A program made the position numbers and the translations under genes. The notes under the pieces were generated by a model that was not told the origin of the DNA, ran no database searches, and was given only the letters and a program-made list of their open reading frames with translations. A DNA stretch of 64,000 nt from Colimorpha sp964483145 (GTDB lineage Bacteria; Bacteroidota; Bacteroidia; Bacteroidales; P3): assembly GCA_964483145.1 (NCBI GenBank), contig CAZAAK010000001.1, forward strand, positions 24,997 through 88,996. The letters run 5' to 3'. Shown in pieces: positions 1-10,100 of the stretch (position 1 is its first letter; each line of letters begins with the position of its first letter).

Positions 1-2
1 CC

Positions 3-734
3 ATAGAGTGCCTCGGTGGCAACAGTGGTTGTTTCCTCCCCGCTCAGGACAGCAATATCCGTGCCTATTATACTCAGGTGATTCTCAAAAAGGGTTCCAT
101 CTACAGCGTTCAAAATACCAAGGATTCCTGTCCGCCGCCGGTGCGGCTGAGCATCGAGGAGCATTTGGACTATCGGCAAATTGTCGACCACTATTTTCTT
201 GTTCCTCACCTTCGGCAGATTATCCTACCGGTGGGCTATGTGGTGCTCCGCTCTAGTTTCAACCGCAGGCCGGGCGAGTGCCAATATCTGGCCGACTCCA
301 TTTTCGTGCGCTTCCCCGTAACGGAGCAGCAGGTGGAGTCGGGCTTGCGTGTCTTTGGCAAGAAGTACACTTCTAAAGGGCCTGAATTCAAGTCGTTACC
401 TACCAAAAAGGTCAAAGGGGGCGCTGTGCTGATGATTCAGGGTGCCATCAATCCCACTATGTTCGACACCATCTTTTTGGCCAAGCGCATCAAGGAGGAT
501 GAAATATCCCGATACCTCTACTTGGCTGATTCCCCTACCGAGCAGGGGGCTGTCACTATCGTTATTGGTGGCGAGGAAAAATATTATAAACCATTCCGCA
601 TCAACAACAAGGGCGAGTACGACTTTAAAAAGCCTTTCCGCGCCATGTTGCGCATTGTCCCGACCCAAGAGGAAGAGCTTGACGACAACGCTGCAAGCCC
701 GTTTCGCAATGATGGTGATGAAGAGTTGGATTAG
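3..734 (+). CDS. hypothetical protein, 5' end outside the window
   Basis: The reading frame is open from the first complete codon of the window, so the gene almost certainly begins upstream; the first internal start candidate is a GTG at 78. About 243 residues are visible. I do not recognise a family. The protein looks soluble, with no transmembrane segment in the visible part and an acidic tail rich in Asp and Glu. It ends 29 bp before panB on the same strand, so the two may be co-transcribed. Function unknown. Confidence 0.7.
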   Translation: MECLGGNSGCFLPAQDSNIRAYYTQVILKKGSIYSVQNTKDSCPPPVRLSIEEHLDYRQIVDHYFLVPHLRQIILPVGYVVLRSSFNRRPGECQYLADSIFVRFPVTEQQVESGLRVFGKKYTSKGPEFKSLPTKKVKGGAVLMIQGAINPTMFDTIFLAKRIKEDEISRYLYLADSPTEQGAVTIVIGGEEKYYKPFRINNKGEYDFKKPFRAMLRIVPTQEEELDDNAASPFRNDGDEELD

Positions 735-763
735 AACCATAAAAACATACAACAAGTCTTATC

Positions 764-1582
764 ATGGCTTATCTACAGACTGATGTGGCCAAAGTCACAA
801 CGCATGTGCTACAACGCATGAAGCAAAGCGGCGAAAAGATTGCAATGCTTACCGCTTATGATTATTCTATGGCAAAGCTTTTGGATGCCACCAAGATAGA
901 TGTGATTCTTGTGGGGGACTCCGCTGCAAATGTAATGGAGGGTCACGAAACCACCCTCCCGATTACCCTTGACGAGATGATTGTTTATGCTTCTTCTGTC
1001 AAGCGTGCCGTCAAGCGTGCCCTGCTGGTAATAGATATGCCCTTTGGTACCTACCAGGGCAACTCCAAGTTGGCTTTGGCTTCGGCCATCCGAATCATGA
1101 AGGAAACGGGTGCCGATGCCGTCAAGCTCGAAGGCGGTGAGGAGGTGTTGGAATCCATCACCCGCATCCTCACCGCTGGAATCCCGGTGATGGGGCATTT
1201 GGGCCTAACTCCGCAAAGTATCAATAAGTTTGGCACCTATGCCGTTCGGGCCACTCAGGACGACGAAGCCCAACAGCTCCTCCACAACGCCAAGGTACTC
1301 GAAGAGGCAGGATGTTTTGCCTTGGTGCTAGAGAAAATCCCCGCCAGCTTGGCAACCCGCGTCACTAGCCAAATCAAAATCCCCACTATTGGCATTGGCG
1401 CCGGTTCCGGCACCGATGGCCAGGTGCTTGTCTTGCAAGATATGCTGGGCATCACTCAGCAGTTCAAGCCCCGCTACCTGCGCACTTACGGCAGTTTTGG
1501 CGCCGACATTAGCAATGCTGTCCGCCAATACATCTGCGATGTCAAAAGTCAGGATTTCCCCAACGAAAAGGAACAGTACTAG
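764..1582 (+). CDS. panB: 3-methyl-2-oxobutanoate hydroxymethyltransferase (ketopantoate hydroxymethyltransferase)
   Basis: PanB transfers a hydroxymethyl group from 5,10-methylene-tetrahydrofolate to 2-oxoisovalerate, giving ketopantoate, the first committed step of pantothenate and CoA synthesis in the cytoplasm. The 272-residue length is normal. Family motifs are visible in order: MLTAYDYSMAKLLD (28-41), VGDSAANVM with metal ligand D52 (50-58), DMPFGTY with D91, KLEGG with E123, PVMGHLGLTPQ (141-151), and catalytic Glu190 in LVLEK. These match the Mg ligands and base known for the E. coli enzyme with small offsets. No other pan gene is in the window. The ATG at 764 lies 29 bp after the preceding gene. 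Confidence 0.95.
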   Translation: MAYLQTDVAKVTTHVLQRMKQSGEKIAMLTAYDYSMAKLLDATKIDVILVGDSAANVMEGHETTLPITLDEMIVYASSVKRAVKRALLVIDMPFGTYQGNSKLALASAIRIMKETGADAVKLEGGEEVLESITRILTAGIPVMGHLGLTPQSINKFGTYAVRATQDDEAQQLLHNAKVLEEAGCFALVLEKIPASLATRVTSQIKIPTIGIGAGSGTDGQVLVLQDMLGITQQFKPRYLRTYGSFGADISNAVRQYICDVKSQDFPNEKEQY

Positions 1583-1731
1583 ACTGGTGTTGCATCTTGT
1601 GTCGCTAGTGCAGCGTAGTGGCGCAAGGGAAATGCTCCCTCCCGAGTGCTCTACGCGCCGCATTTGATGTGTGCGCTTTCGCTGTGGGGATAATCCCCTT
1701 CGAGGTTAGCTGTGTTGTACTGTATAAACAA

Positions 1732-1761
1732 AAGTGGGCCGCCCATTTGGGTAGCCCACTT
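1732..1761 (-). terminator. hairpin terminator between convergent panB and DUF1846 gene
   Basis: Perfect 8-bp stem AAGTGGGC (1732-1739) / GCCCACTT (1754-1761), with a short extra CCC/GGG pairing inside the loop. Read on the minus strand the stem is followed by CTTTTGTTTATA, a U-rich tail that fits termination of the minus-strand gene. The plus-strand side has only a weak T run. Confidence 0.7.
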
Positions 1762-1780
1762 GTCGTTTATGGCGCGGGGG

Positions 1781-3244
1781 TCATTTCTTTGGCATAGGGT
1801 CCGAAGTACAGTCGATGCCCAGTTTCTTGAAGATCTTCTGGTCCACCTCGCCCAACATAACGGTGGAGTGTAGCTGACATCCTTGTAGCAAGGGCAGGGT
1901 GTCCAGCGCCTTGCGGCAGTTTTTGTCGTTCAAGCCCAATATCGATAGGGCCACCAGCACCTCGTCGGTGTGAAGCCTAGGGTTGTGGCCGTGCAGGAGG
2001 GTGGTCTTGGTGTGCTGTATGGGTTCGATATATTCCTGGGCAATCAGTTTCACGCTATGGTCTATGCCGGCCAGGTGTTTGATGGCGTTGAGTAGCAGGG
2101 CAGCGCAAGCACCCAAGAGGGCAGAGGAGTGCCCGGTGATGAGTGTGCCATCGGCTAGTTCAATGGCAGCGGCAGGGGCGTTCTCCTTTATGGCGCGTTC
2201 TTTGGCGGCCACGGTGGTGCGGCGATCATCTGTGGTGACCTTTGTCTGCTTCATCAGCAAGGCGTTTTTGTCAACTTCCGACTCCGGAATTTTGCCTTCG
2301 GCATATTTGCAGAGCGCTGCGTAGTAGCGGCGGATGATTTCGTCCTTGGAAGCTTTGCAGCAGACCTCGTCGTTGCAGATGCAGAAACCTGCCATATTCA
2401 CACCCATGTCGGTGGGCGATTTATAGGGATTCTCGCCATAGATGCCTTCGAATATGGCGTTCAGAACGGGGAATATCTCAATGTCGCGATTGTAGTTGAC
2501 GGCGGTCTTGCCGTAGGCCTCCAGATGGAAGGGGTCTATCATGTTCACGTCGTTCAGGTCGGCAGTGGCTGCTTCGTAAGCCACATTCACCGGATGCTTC
2601 AGCGGGATGCTCCAGATGGGAAAGGTCTCGAATTTGGCATATCCGGCTTTGATGCCGCGTTTGTTCTCTTGATAGAGCTGGCTTAGGCATACGGCCATTT
2701 TGCCGCTTCCTGGGCCGGGGGCGGTGACCACAACCAGTGGGCGAGTGGTCTTGATGTACTCGTTTCGGCCAAAGCCGTTGTCGGAGCAGATAATGTCCAC
2801 ATTGGTGGGGTAGCCCTCTATAAGGTAAAGGTAATAGCAGCTTATGCCTAGGCGCTCGAGGCGTTCACGAAATGCGTGGGCGCTAGGTTGACCGTTGTAT
2901 TGGGTGATGCAAACGGCGCTCACCAGCAGTCCGCGGTTTCGGAACTCATCGCGTAGCCGTAGCACGTCATCGTCGTAGGTGATGCCTAGGTCGGCGCGAA
3001 CCTTGTTCTTTTCGATGTCCTTGGCACTAATGGCAATGACAATCTCGGCATCGTCGCGCAGTTGCATGAGCATCTTCAGCTTGCTGTCGGGCTCAAAACC
3101 GGGCAAAACTCGGCTTGCATGGTAGTCGTCGAAGAGTTTGCCGCCAAATTCAAGATAAAGCTTGTTGCCGAACTTGGAGATACGTTCTTTGATGTGTTCG
3201 GACTGGATTTTGAGATACTTCTCGTTGTCAAAACCGTTTTTCAT
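1781..3244 (-). CDS. DUF1846 family protein
   Basis: A 487-residue protein of the DUF1846 family, recognised from its N-terminus (KNGFDNEKYLKIQSEHIKER), the APGPGSGKMAV loop (about 175-185) and the DMGVNMAGFCI segment. GPGSGK resembles a nucleotide-binding P-loop, but the biochemical role of the family is not established; a nucleotide- or phosphate-linked function is inference. The frame continues upstream to 3337, but the ATG at 3244 matches the usual family start and lies just downstream of two TATTTTTG promoter boxes, so I use it. It stands alone, between a terminator on each side. Confidence 0.88.
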   Translation of the reverse strand: MKNGFDNEKYLKIQSEHIKERISKFGNKLYLEFGGKLFDDYHASRVLPGFEPDSKLKMLMQLRDDAEIVIAISAKDIEKNKVRADLGITYDDDVLRLRDEFRNRGLLVSAVCITQYNGQPSAHAFRERLERLGISCYYLYLIEGYPTNVDIICSDNGFGRNEYIKTTRPLVVVTAPGPGSGKMAVCLSQLYQENKRGIKAGYAKFETFPIWSIPLKHPVNVAYEAATADLNDVNMIDPFHLEAYGKTAVNYNRDIEIFPVLNAIFEGIYGENPYKSPTDMGVNMAGFCICNDEVCCKASKDEIIRRYYAALCKYAEGKIPESEVDKNALLMKQTKVTTDDRRTTVAAKERAIKENAPAAAIELADGTLITGHSSALLGACAALLLNAIKHLAGIDHSVKLIAQEYIEPIQHTKTTLLHGHNPRLHTDEVLVALSILGLNDKNCRKALDTLPLLQGCQLHSTVMLGEVDQKIFKKLGIDCTSDPMPKK

Positions 3245-3264
3245 GATTCCGTCTTTTCGATTAA

Positions 3265-3287
3265 CAAAAATACGGGATGCAAAAATA
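3265..3287 (-). promoter_or_regulatory. two -7 boxes of Bacteroidetes type for the DUF1846 gene
   Basis: TATTTTTG (TAnnTTTG consensus) occurs twice on the minus strand, at 3287-3280 and 3272-3265, 15 nt apart and 20-35 nt before the ATG at 3244. No clear TTG box at the usual spacing was seen. Assignment rests on the consensus alone. Confidence 0.5.
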
Positions 3288-3387
3288 CGTCTTTTTTTTC
3301 GGATAATGGATTTTTGCTCCGAAAAAATCTCGTTCAATGGCCCTCTCGCTGCACTTAATTGCGTGTATTAGCAACTGTTATGAATAA

Positions 3388-3415
3388 AAAAAGGCCTCCT
3401 ATTTAGGGGGCCTTT
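3388..3415 (-). terminator. intrinsic terminator after floA
   Basis: Stem AAAGGCC / GGCCTTT around a short AT-rich loop. On the minus strand it is followed by TTTTTTTATT, a good U-tract. It lies about 30 bp past the floA stop codon and separates that operon from the DUF1846 gene. Confidence 0.8.
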
Positions 3416-3444
3416 CTTTGCATTCACCGTTGTCCGAAATGGCT

Positions 3445-4437
3445 TTATTTCTGCTCGCCAAGGGGTTTGTTGGCGGTTTTGCCACCAGGTTTGGCAATGC
3501 TTTCGCGCATATCGGTGTCGGCTTGAATGTTTTTTATGCGGTAGTAGTCCATAATCCCAAGGTTGCCGCTGCGGAAGGCCTCTGCCATCGCTTTGGGCAC
3601 TTCGGCTTCGGCTTCAATCACCATCGCGCGCGCCTCTTGGGCCTTGGCTTTCATCTCCTGCTCCGAGGCTACTGCCATTGCTCTGCGCTCCTCGGCCTTG
3701 GCCTGCGCAATGTTCTTGTCGGCATTGGCTTGGTCCATCTGCAACTGCGCTCCAATGTTCTTACCCACATCAACGTCGGCAATGTCTATCGAAAGTATCT
3801 CAAAGGCTGTGCCGCTGTCCAAACCCTTGGATAGTACTAGCTTGGATATGGTGTCGGGGTTCTCCAGCACCTCTTTGTGCGTCTTTGCCGAGCCAATGGC
3901 TGTCACAATGCCCTCTCCCACGCGTGCCAGGATGGTCTCTTCTCCAGCGCCGCCAACAAGCTGTTTGATATTGGTGCGGACGGTAACACGGGCTTTGGCT
4001 ATCAGCTGGATGCCGTTCATCGCCACGGCAGCCACGGGCGGCGTGTCGATAACTTTGGGGTTGACGGAGGTCTGCACTGCCTTCAGCACATCGCGGCCTG
4101 CAAGGTCTATGGCAGTGGCGGTGTGGAAATCGAGGTTGATGTTGGCTTTGCTCGCGGAAATGAGTGCTTGCACCACGTTGCTGACGTTACCCCCTGCCAG
4201 GTAGTGGGCCTCCATCTCGTTTTGCGAAAGGCTCAGTCCGGCCTTGGCTCCGTTGATCATATTGTTGACGATAATGCTAGGGGGCACCTTACGAAAACGC
4301 ATGAACATGAGCTGGATAAGGGATGTGTGCACCCCCGACACCAACGCTTGGAACCATAGCCCCACTGGGACCAGATAAAGGAAAAGGCACAGTAGGATAA
4401 ATACCACTACCACCAAAATAATAGTTGTTGTTGTCAT
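3445..4437 (-). CDS. floA: flotillin-like protein FloA (UPF0365/YqfA family)
   Basis: A 330-residue SPFH-type scaffold protein. One hydrophobic membrane segment (about 5-27) is followed by the flotillin-like domain and an Ala/Glu-rich helical region (about 225-290, AKAEERRAMAVASEQEMKAK) expected to form a coiled coil. FloA proteins organise membrane microdomains in Bacillus; the role in Bacteroidetes is inferred. The gene follows an NfeD-family gene by 32 bp, the classic NfeD-flotillin pairing. It is the last gene of a minus-strand run that includes porU, porV, ispF, clpS and nfeD, and ends at a strong terminator. Confidence 0.93.
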   Translation of the reverse strand: MTTTTIILVVVVFILLCLFLYLVPVGLWFQALVSGVHTSLIQLMFMRFRKVPPSIIVNNMINGAKAGLSLSQNEMEAHYLAGGNVSNVVQALISASKANINLDFHTATAIDLAGRDVLKAVQTSVNPKVIDTPPVAAVAMNGIQLIAKARVTVRTNIKQLVGGAGEETILARVGEGIVTAIGSAKTHKEVLENPDTISKLVLSKGLDSGTAFEILSIDIADVDVGKNIGAQLQMDQANADKNIAQAKAEERRAMAVASEQEMKAKAQEARAMVIEAEAEVPKAMAEAFRSGNLGIMDYYRIKNIQADTDMRESIAKPGGKTANKPLGEQK

Positions 4438-4469
4438 AAAAAACTGGTTATTTAATTAAACATTCGTTC

Positions 4470-4976
4470 CTAGTTTTCCAAACCGCCAGGCACATCCTCA
4501 AAGCGGTCGTCGGTGGGCACTTCCACCACATCAATGCGGTAGCCCTCGATGCCCACCACCTTCACGGGGCGGTCGGGGTCGATGAACTTGTTGATGGCAT
4601 GCACCTCTACCAATTCGTCGTCAATCAGGGCTTTGCCTGTGGGGGCGAGGCGGGCTATGGTGCGGCCAAGCGAGCCAACGGCAATGTTGCTCTGGTCCAC
4701 ATGGTTGACGCTACTGCTCGACTCCTCCTTTAGGCTGAACCGTTTCCATGTCTTGGCTTTGAGGAAGATAACAAGCAGTATGGCAGTTATTGCCGTGCAA
4801 ATAAGCAGGATAATGTTGCCCATCGCGTCGCCCCACAGGCGGTAGCTCTGCCACACGCCAAAGACGAGTAGCCCCAAGCCAAAAACGCCGGCTACCCCTC
4901 CCGGCAGGGCAACAATCTCTAGGGCCACCAGCACTAGGCCCAAAATCAGTACGATAATTAATAGTGTTGTATTCAT
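4470..4976 (-). CDS. NfeD family membrane protein
   Basis: A 168-residue short NfeD-type protein. Three N-terminal hydrophobic segments (about 4-24, 27-46, 53-73) are followed by a C-terminal OB-fold-like domain with the signature GSLGRTIARLAPTGKALIDD (102-121). This is the truncated NfeD form lacking the protease domain. NfeD proteins partner SPFH/flotillin proteins, and floA follows directly, so the two probably act together in membrane organisation. The C-terminus is acidic. Confidence 0.88.
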   Translation of the reverse strand: MNTTLLIIVLILGLVLVALEIVALPGGVAGVFGLGLLVFGVWQSYRLWGDAMGNIILLICTAITAILLVIFLKAKTWKRFSLKEESSSSVNHVDQSNIAVGSLGRTIARLAPTGKALIDDELVEVHAINKFIDPDRPVKVVGIEGYRIDVVEVPTDDRFEDVPGGLEN

Positions 4977-5039
4977 GGAATGGTTGTGTTATTTCTCTTT
5001 ATGTTTGCGCCGGCCGCAAAGGGTTGTCGGCCGAAATGG

Positions 5040-5321
5040 CTATCGGATTATTTCGCTAGTCAGTTGCTTGTCCAGTAGGGCTGTGTGCATCGGCAACAGG
5101 TTTTCGTAGCTGCCGTGCTTAATGGTGCATTTGCCGTGGCAGTGGACCACAATGGCGCACTGTTCGGCCTGCGAACTGCTCAGGCGGCAGATGTCAACGA
5201 GCGCCTTGATGACGTAGTCGAAGGTGTGCACATCGTCGTTGTGTAGCACTAGGCTGCAGCCGGGGTCTTCCAACACCTCGGCCTCGCTATCCGCTTGGGG
5301 CGATATCTGTGGCTTTTCCAT
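5040..5321 (-). CDS. clpS: ATP-dependent Clp protease adaptor ClpS
   Basis: A 93-residue adaptor that binds N-degron substrates and delivers them to the ClpA or ClpC unfoldase. The core motif LVLHNDDVHTFDYVIKAL (24-41) matches the family substrate-binding edge, and HCHGKCTIKHGSYENL (about 60-75) matches the second conserved block. The N-terminal tail of about 20 residues is acidic, as in other ClpS proteins. It lies 21 bp after ispF and 63 bp before nfeD. No Clp ATPase gene is in the window. Confidence 0.93.
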   Translation of the reverse strand: MEKPQISPQADSEAEVLEDPGCSLVLHNDDVHTFDYVIKALVDICRLSSSQAEQCAIVVHCHGKCTIKHGSYENLLPMHTALLDKQLTSEIIR

Positions 5322-5342
5322 AGTGTTTTGGTTTTGGTCGCT

Positions 5343-5834
5343 TTATAGGGTGGGGGATACTTGCTGTTTTTCGATAAGCGCAATAGCATATGCGCTGATG
5401 CCTTCCTCACGGCCTTCAAAGCCCAACCGCTCGGTGGTGGTGGCCTTGACGGAGACTTGCCCAGGGTCTATCTTCAGCATTGTGGCCATCGTCTGCCTCA
5501 TCTGGCCTATATATGGGCCTATCTTGGGCTCTTGGGCCACAACGGTGCTGTCGATGTTCGCAATCCGGTAACCCTCCGCCGTCAGCAACTCGCCGCATTT
5601 GCGTAGCAGTATCTTGCTGTCGATGCCCTTATACTGCGGGTCGCTGTCCGGGAAGTGCCCTCCAATGTCGCCTAGGGCGGCAGCCCCCAAAAGCGCATCG
5701 CAAACCGCGTGCAATAGCACATCGGCATCGCTGTGCCCGAGCAGGCCTTTGCTGTGGGGCACTTCCACTCCGCCAAGCCATAGCTTGCGCCCAGCTGTTA
5801 GTTGGTGAACGTCGTATCCGAATCCCACGCGCAT
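5343..5834 (-). CDS. ispF: 2-C-methyl-D-erythritol 2,4-cyclodiphosphate synthase
   Basis: IspF cyclises CDP-methylerythritol 2-phosphate with release of CMP in the MEP isoprenoid pathway. The 163-residue length is normal. Metal ligands D8, H10 (GYDVH) and H42 (LLHAVCDALLG) align with those of the E. coli enzyme, and GHSDADV (33-39), GDIGGHFPD (55-63) and the KATTTERLGFEGREEG block (about 132-147) are all present. It starts 2 bp after the porV stop, so it is probably translated from the porU-porV transcript, an unusual housekeeping partner for a secretion gene. Confidence 0.97.
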   Translation of the reverse strand: MRVGFGYDVHQLTAGRKLWLGGVEVPHSKGLLGHSDADVLLHAVCDALLGAAALGDIGGHFPDSDPQYKGIDSKILLRKCGELLTAEGYRIANIDSTVVAQEPKIGPYIGQMRQTMATMLKIDPGQVSVKATTTERLGFEGREEGISAYAIALIEKQQVSPTL

Positions 5835-5836
5835 GG

Positions 5837-7036
5837 TTACGATTTTCTTGATTTGGTCGTTAGGTTAAAGGTGAGCGAGATGCGTATGGTGTTGGAGAGG
5901 GGGTTGTTGCTGATGGATGTAGTGGGGATGAGATATGCAAGGTCAAATTGCATCACGTTGTATCTCAATGCAAAACCAACGGTGGCGTACTGCCTTCCGC
6001 CTTTGGTGTCGTCCTCGTAAAAATACCCCGCCCGCGCTGCTAGGGTGTTCTTGTACCAGTACTCCGCACCTGCCGACAGCTGCAACTCGCGCAGCTCCTC
6101 GCCCAGGCCGCCCGGAGCATCGTAGAACGACTGGATGATGCCCCGCATCACCCCCGTGTTGTAGTATTCCGTCTGGTTGCGATAGTATCGGCTGTAGGTG
6201 CTGTCGCCAACGGTGACCGGTGGGGTGGGCACCATCAGCTTGTTCACGTCCGCCATCACGCTGATTTTGTTGGATTCGTCTATCTCGTAGCTGTAGCGCA
6301 CTCCCACGCGCAGGTTGGCGGGGAGGAACTCCTGGCGGGTGTCGTCGTCGGAGTAGGACAGCTTGGCACCCAAGTTGCTGACAAAGACGCCCAATGCCAG
6401 CGTCTGCGCCCCGTCAATTGGGTGTTGCCAGTACAGGCCCAAGTCCGCCGCTAGGCTGTGCCCAGGTTTGGTGGTGACGTATCCGCTGCCGTCGGAGACG
6501 TTCTGCCCGTTGGTGAGGTCGGACTGGATAAAACGGCCGCTCGCGCCCAGCGACAACTCCTCGCCCAGTTTCATGGCATAGGTGATGTCGGCAGCAAATT
6601 CGTTGGGGTTCATCGTGCCGTTGGAATTGCCTTCGGAGTCCGTACTTTGGATTTCGCCTAGCGAGAAATAGGTCAGCGAGGCGGCTACGGTGCTTCTCGA
6701 GTTGATGCGTTTGTATCCGCCAAGGTAAAGCAGATTCATATCGCCCACCCCTAGGTTGCGCAACCATGGGGTGTAGGTGGTGCTAAAGCCCAAATCGCCC
6801 TCGATGAAAGCGAACTTGGCGCCGTTCCAGTGCGCCGAATAGATGTCCGGCACGGTGGCTGCCCCAACATCGCCCAATGCTCCGGCGGTGGCATCGGGGG
6901 CTATGAGCAGGATAGGCATGCCGGTGGAGATATAGTTGTTCGTCTGCCCAGTGAGGGCGGAGAGGTACTGCGCGTTGGCACTGCATGCAAGGCCAATGGC
7001 AAGCGCGCCGGAAAGCAATGTGACAAGTCTTTTCAT
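5837..7036 (-). CDS. porV: type IX secretion system outer membrane channel protein PorV
   Basis: PorV (LptO) is a FadL-like outer-membrane beta-barrel that shuttles T9SS cargo to the PorU attachment complex. The mature product is about 380 residues, with a signal peptide ending ANAQ (about 20-23) and the family N-terminus TGMPILLIAPDATAGALGDVG (about 38-58). The rest alternates as expected of barrel strands and ends in the aromatic-rich IRISLTFNLTTK. The frame extends to 7189, but the ATG at 7036 gives the clean signal peptide. porU precedes it by 115 bp and ispF follows by 2 bp. The porU-porV order is conserved across T9SS bacteria. Confidence 0.95.
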   Translation of the reverse strand: MKRLVTLLSGALAIGLACSANAQYLSALTGQTNNYISTGMPILLIAPDATAGALGDVGAATVPDIYSAHWNGAKFAFIEGDLGFSTTYTPWLRNLGVGDMNLLYLGGYKRINSRSTVAASLTYFSLGEIQSTDSEGNSNGTMNPNEFAADITYAMKLGEELSLGASGRFIQSDLTNGQNVSDGSGYVTTKPGHSLAADLGLYWQHPIDGAQTLALGVFVSNLGAKLSYSDDDTRQEFLPANLRVGVRYSYEIDESNKISVMADVNKLMVPTPPVTVGDSTYSRYYRNQTEYYNTGVMRGIIQSFYDAPGGLGEELRELQLSAGAEYWYKNTLAARAGYFYEDDTKGGRQYATVGFALRYNVMQFDLAYLIPTTSISNNPLSNTIRISLTFNLTTKSRKS

Positions 7037-7151
7037 CAATCCAATGCAGTTAATGCTTCCAAAACGGCTGTGGCCGCTTTTTATTGTTCTGGCTTTGTTT
7101 TTTTTTGGTTTCGGTGGCTCTCGTCCCGCCCCGCGCGCGCTCTGCCGCGCT

Positions 7152-10100
7152 TCAGTAGCGCACCACTTTGGCAGTTTTGGTGAGCACATCGCCCGTGCTA
7201 GTGACTAGGGTAGCGCGCACCATGTACACACCGCTTGGCACCGTGGCGCCGCCCTCGGTCCGAAAGTCCCACGGCAGGGCTATCACGCAGCTGCCATCGT
7301 TAGCGCCTGCGGCGCTGAGCTGCCGCAGGCGCGCTCCGCGTATGTCGTAAATCTCCACCGTGGCCCTCTGCAACGCGGTGTCGGCATTGTGTTCGATGCG
7401 CAGGGTGGTGCGCTCGTGGGCAGGATTGGGCGCTGCGGCAAACACGCCAATCTGTTTCTGGCGGTCGTTGGCAACCGTAAAGCCTATTGTGGCACTTGCC
7501 GAACGGTTGAAGATGTTCCAGCATTTGACGGTGAGCGTGTGCGAGCCCTCTTCCAGTTTGCCTAGGGTGTAGCGCACCTCGCCGCAGCGGCTGTCCTGGA
7601 TGCTGGGCTCATAGTAGTCGTTGAGTATCACGGTGCTGTATGGGTTGCCGTCGACCGTGGCGGTGATGTCGTGCCCTAGGCCGCTGCCGGCTGCGTTGAT
7701 GCCCGCCGAATCGGCAAGACGTGCGTAGAGGGTGGGCATTTCGTTGGTCAGCCCTCCGCTAAGGAAGTTGGTGTCGCCAATGTAAAGCTTCACGCTGGGG
7801 TATCCTCCAGTCTGCCCTGCCGCTGAGTCCAGGCCGCCGAACATGATGTTGCTGTACTGCCCCGTGGCGTCGTCGTTGTCGTCGCTGCGGGCGTAGTGCG
7901 ACAGCTTGGCGTAGTCGTAGTGGTAGGCCACGTCCTTGGGTATGACAAAGCTGTACGAAAACCTCCCGCCGCTCACGCCGTGGCGCCCTTTGTACAGCAC
8001 GCTCTTTTGCTGGACAAACTCCACCTCGGTGCTGTCGTTGTCGTTGGCCAGGGTGCTGCTTTTGCTCTGGCGGTCAAACACAATTGGGTAGATAGTGCCG
8101 TTGAAAGTGCTGTCCAGCGTGCCGCCACCGTCGCGAATCTCCCCCTCCACCGTAACGCGCGAAAGCACCTGTGCCGAGTCGGTCGCCTCTGGGCTCACCT
8201 GGCGGCCGTTGATGGCAGTCACCACCACATCCTTGGCAGGGATGGAAAGGCGCAAGGCGGGGTCCCCCAACAATGCTATGCAGTGCGATGCCGATACCTC
8301 GTTCTTGGTCCTGCGTAGCGCTTGCCCCAAGGTGTTGGACGGGTCGAGGGCGTAGAGGCATGCCCGGCTGTTGAAGGGGTGCGAGTGGTGGATTGGGCGC
8401 GCCGCCGTCACTATCCCCACCCCTGCGGCATCGGCTAGCAGAAAGGCCTCGGCGCCGCAGATATCCCCCACTAGGTCGTAGTGCCCAAACGAGCAGGTGC
8501 TGGTGACAAAGAATGCCAGCCGGTCGGTATTGGTGTACTGCTCGATGTCCGAAAATTCCATGTAGCGCTCGGTGCCGATATATTTGTCCGAGCCGTGGCC
8601 TATGTAGTTCAGCAGCAGCGTCCCGTAGTTTATCCGTTGGCGCAGGGCATTGTTCACTTCGGGGTAGTAGCTGCCGCTCGCGCCCGACTGTTGCGGGTAG
8701 GCGTCGGCGTATATCTTGTCGATGTTCAGCTCGGGGTACTTCGCCTGTATGCTCCGTGCCATCTTTTCGGCATCGCTGGCAAAGACTGTGTCGCCCGGTG
8801 TGGAGGGGTCGGCATCGTCCGCTAGCAGGGTTACCCGGTTGCGCCAGTCGCCGCGCACGCCGCCTTGTGCTAAGTCGCGCTTGCTCATATACCCCTCTAT
8901 CTTGTCCACTAGGTGCTCGGCTTCCTCCACCGTCTTGGCGGGCAGGCGCCCGATGCCCACGCTCAGCTCGCCCTCAAAAACGCCTGTGGTGTTGTCGTCC
9001 AAATAGCCGTATACGTCGTCCGAAGGGTAGGCGGCCACATCACTCAGCACGGTGTTGCCGTATTGATATGTAATTGTGCTCAGCTGATTGGAGCCTAGCA
9101 AGTTGCGGTTGTCGTAGGTGCCTTTGCCAAAGAGCAACAGATGGCGCGGATTCTCCCCTGTAGAATCCTTTGCGCGCAGGCTGCGCATCATCTGGCGGAT
9201 GGCTATGGGGTCCGGGCGTCCGCTGGAGTATTCGTTAAAGACCTCCTCTTGGGTGACTACCAGCACCCGCAACCCCTCTTCCTCGCGGTGCAGGTTGGCA
9301 AGCCTTTGCGCTTGGGCTTCGAAACTGCGGTGCGTCACTATCACATATTCTGGCACCTCGGCTCCGTGTATGTCCTGGTTTCGGACGGCCTCGATGCCCG
9401 TGGGGTGCATGGCGCTCTCGCGCGTAAAGGCAACCAGTGTGCGTGGGGCGTCCGTTGGTGCGGCAAAGCCGAATCCGCCCCCGGCTTCGGCGTGCACGGC
9501 TATCTCGCGTGGCTGCTCCGGCTCGCTCACGTCCCACAGGCGCATTCCTTCGGCATAGCCCGTCCCGGCAAACCTGCCCACCGAGCCTTCCTGCAATCGC
9601 TGCGTGCTGCGCAGCAGCTGTTGCCCTCCTTGGTAGGCCAGCGGCACTGTGGCGCTGACCTCAATAAAGTCTAGGTACCCCGCCGCCGTATTCTCCCTTG
9701 GGGTGTAGGTCAGCTTTAGCTCCACCTCGTTGCCGCAGGCGGTGAGGCGGTGGCAGAAGGTGTTGTAGGTGTTGTAGGCATCAAAGTGGTTCGACCATGT
9801 CTCGCCCCCTGCCGCCAGGGTGAACTGCCCCGCGTAGTCGGAGAGGTGGGCCAGGCCGTAGCGCACCGTGGCGTTGCCCCCCTCCGGTTCGGCAGGTAGC
9901 GCTAGCGTGTGGCTGCGGCTTGGCATCGCGGTGCTCAGCCGCTCGGCCATCCACAGCGGCCCGCCCTCCACGGGGTTGACGCTCTCTTCGTGGTAGAGGG
10001 CCACGGCGGTGTAGCTGCCCGTGGTGGCAGTAGTGGTGGCAGTGTAGGAGGCGCTTTGCAGGCGCAGGGTGCTATCGACAGGGCTGTATCCGGTGGTGAG

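Noticed and set aside
396..755. Minus-strand frame of 119 codons at the left end
   Set aside because: Antisense to the partial gene at 3-734, with no supporting features.
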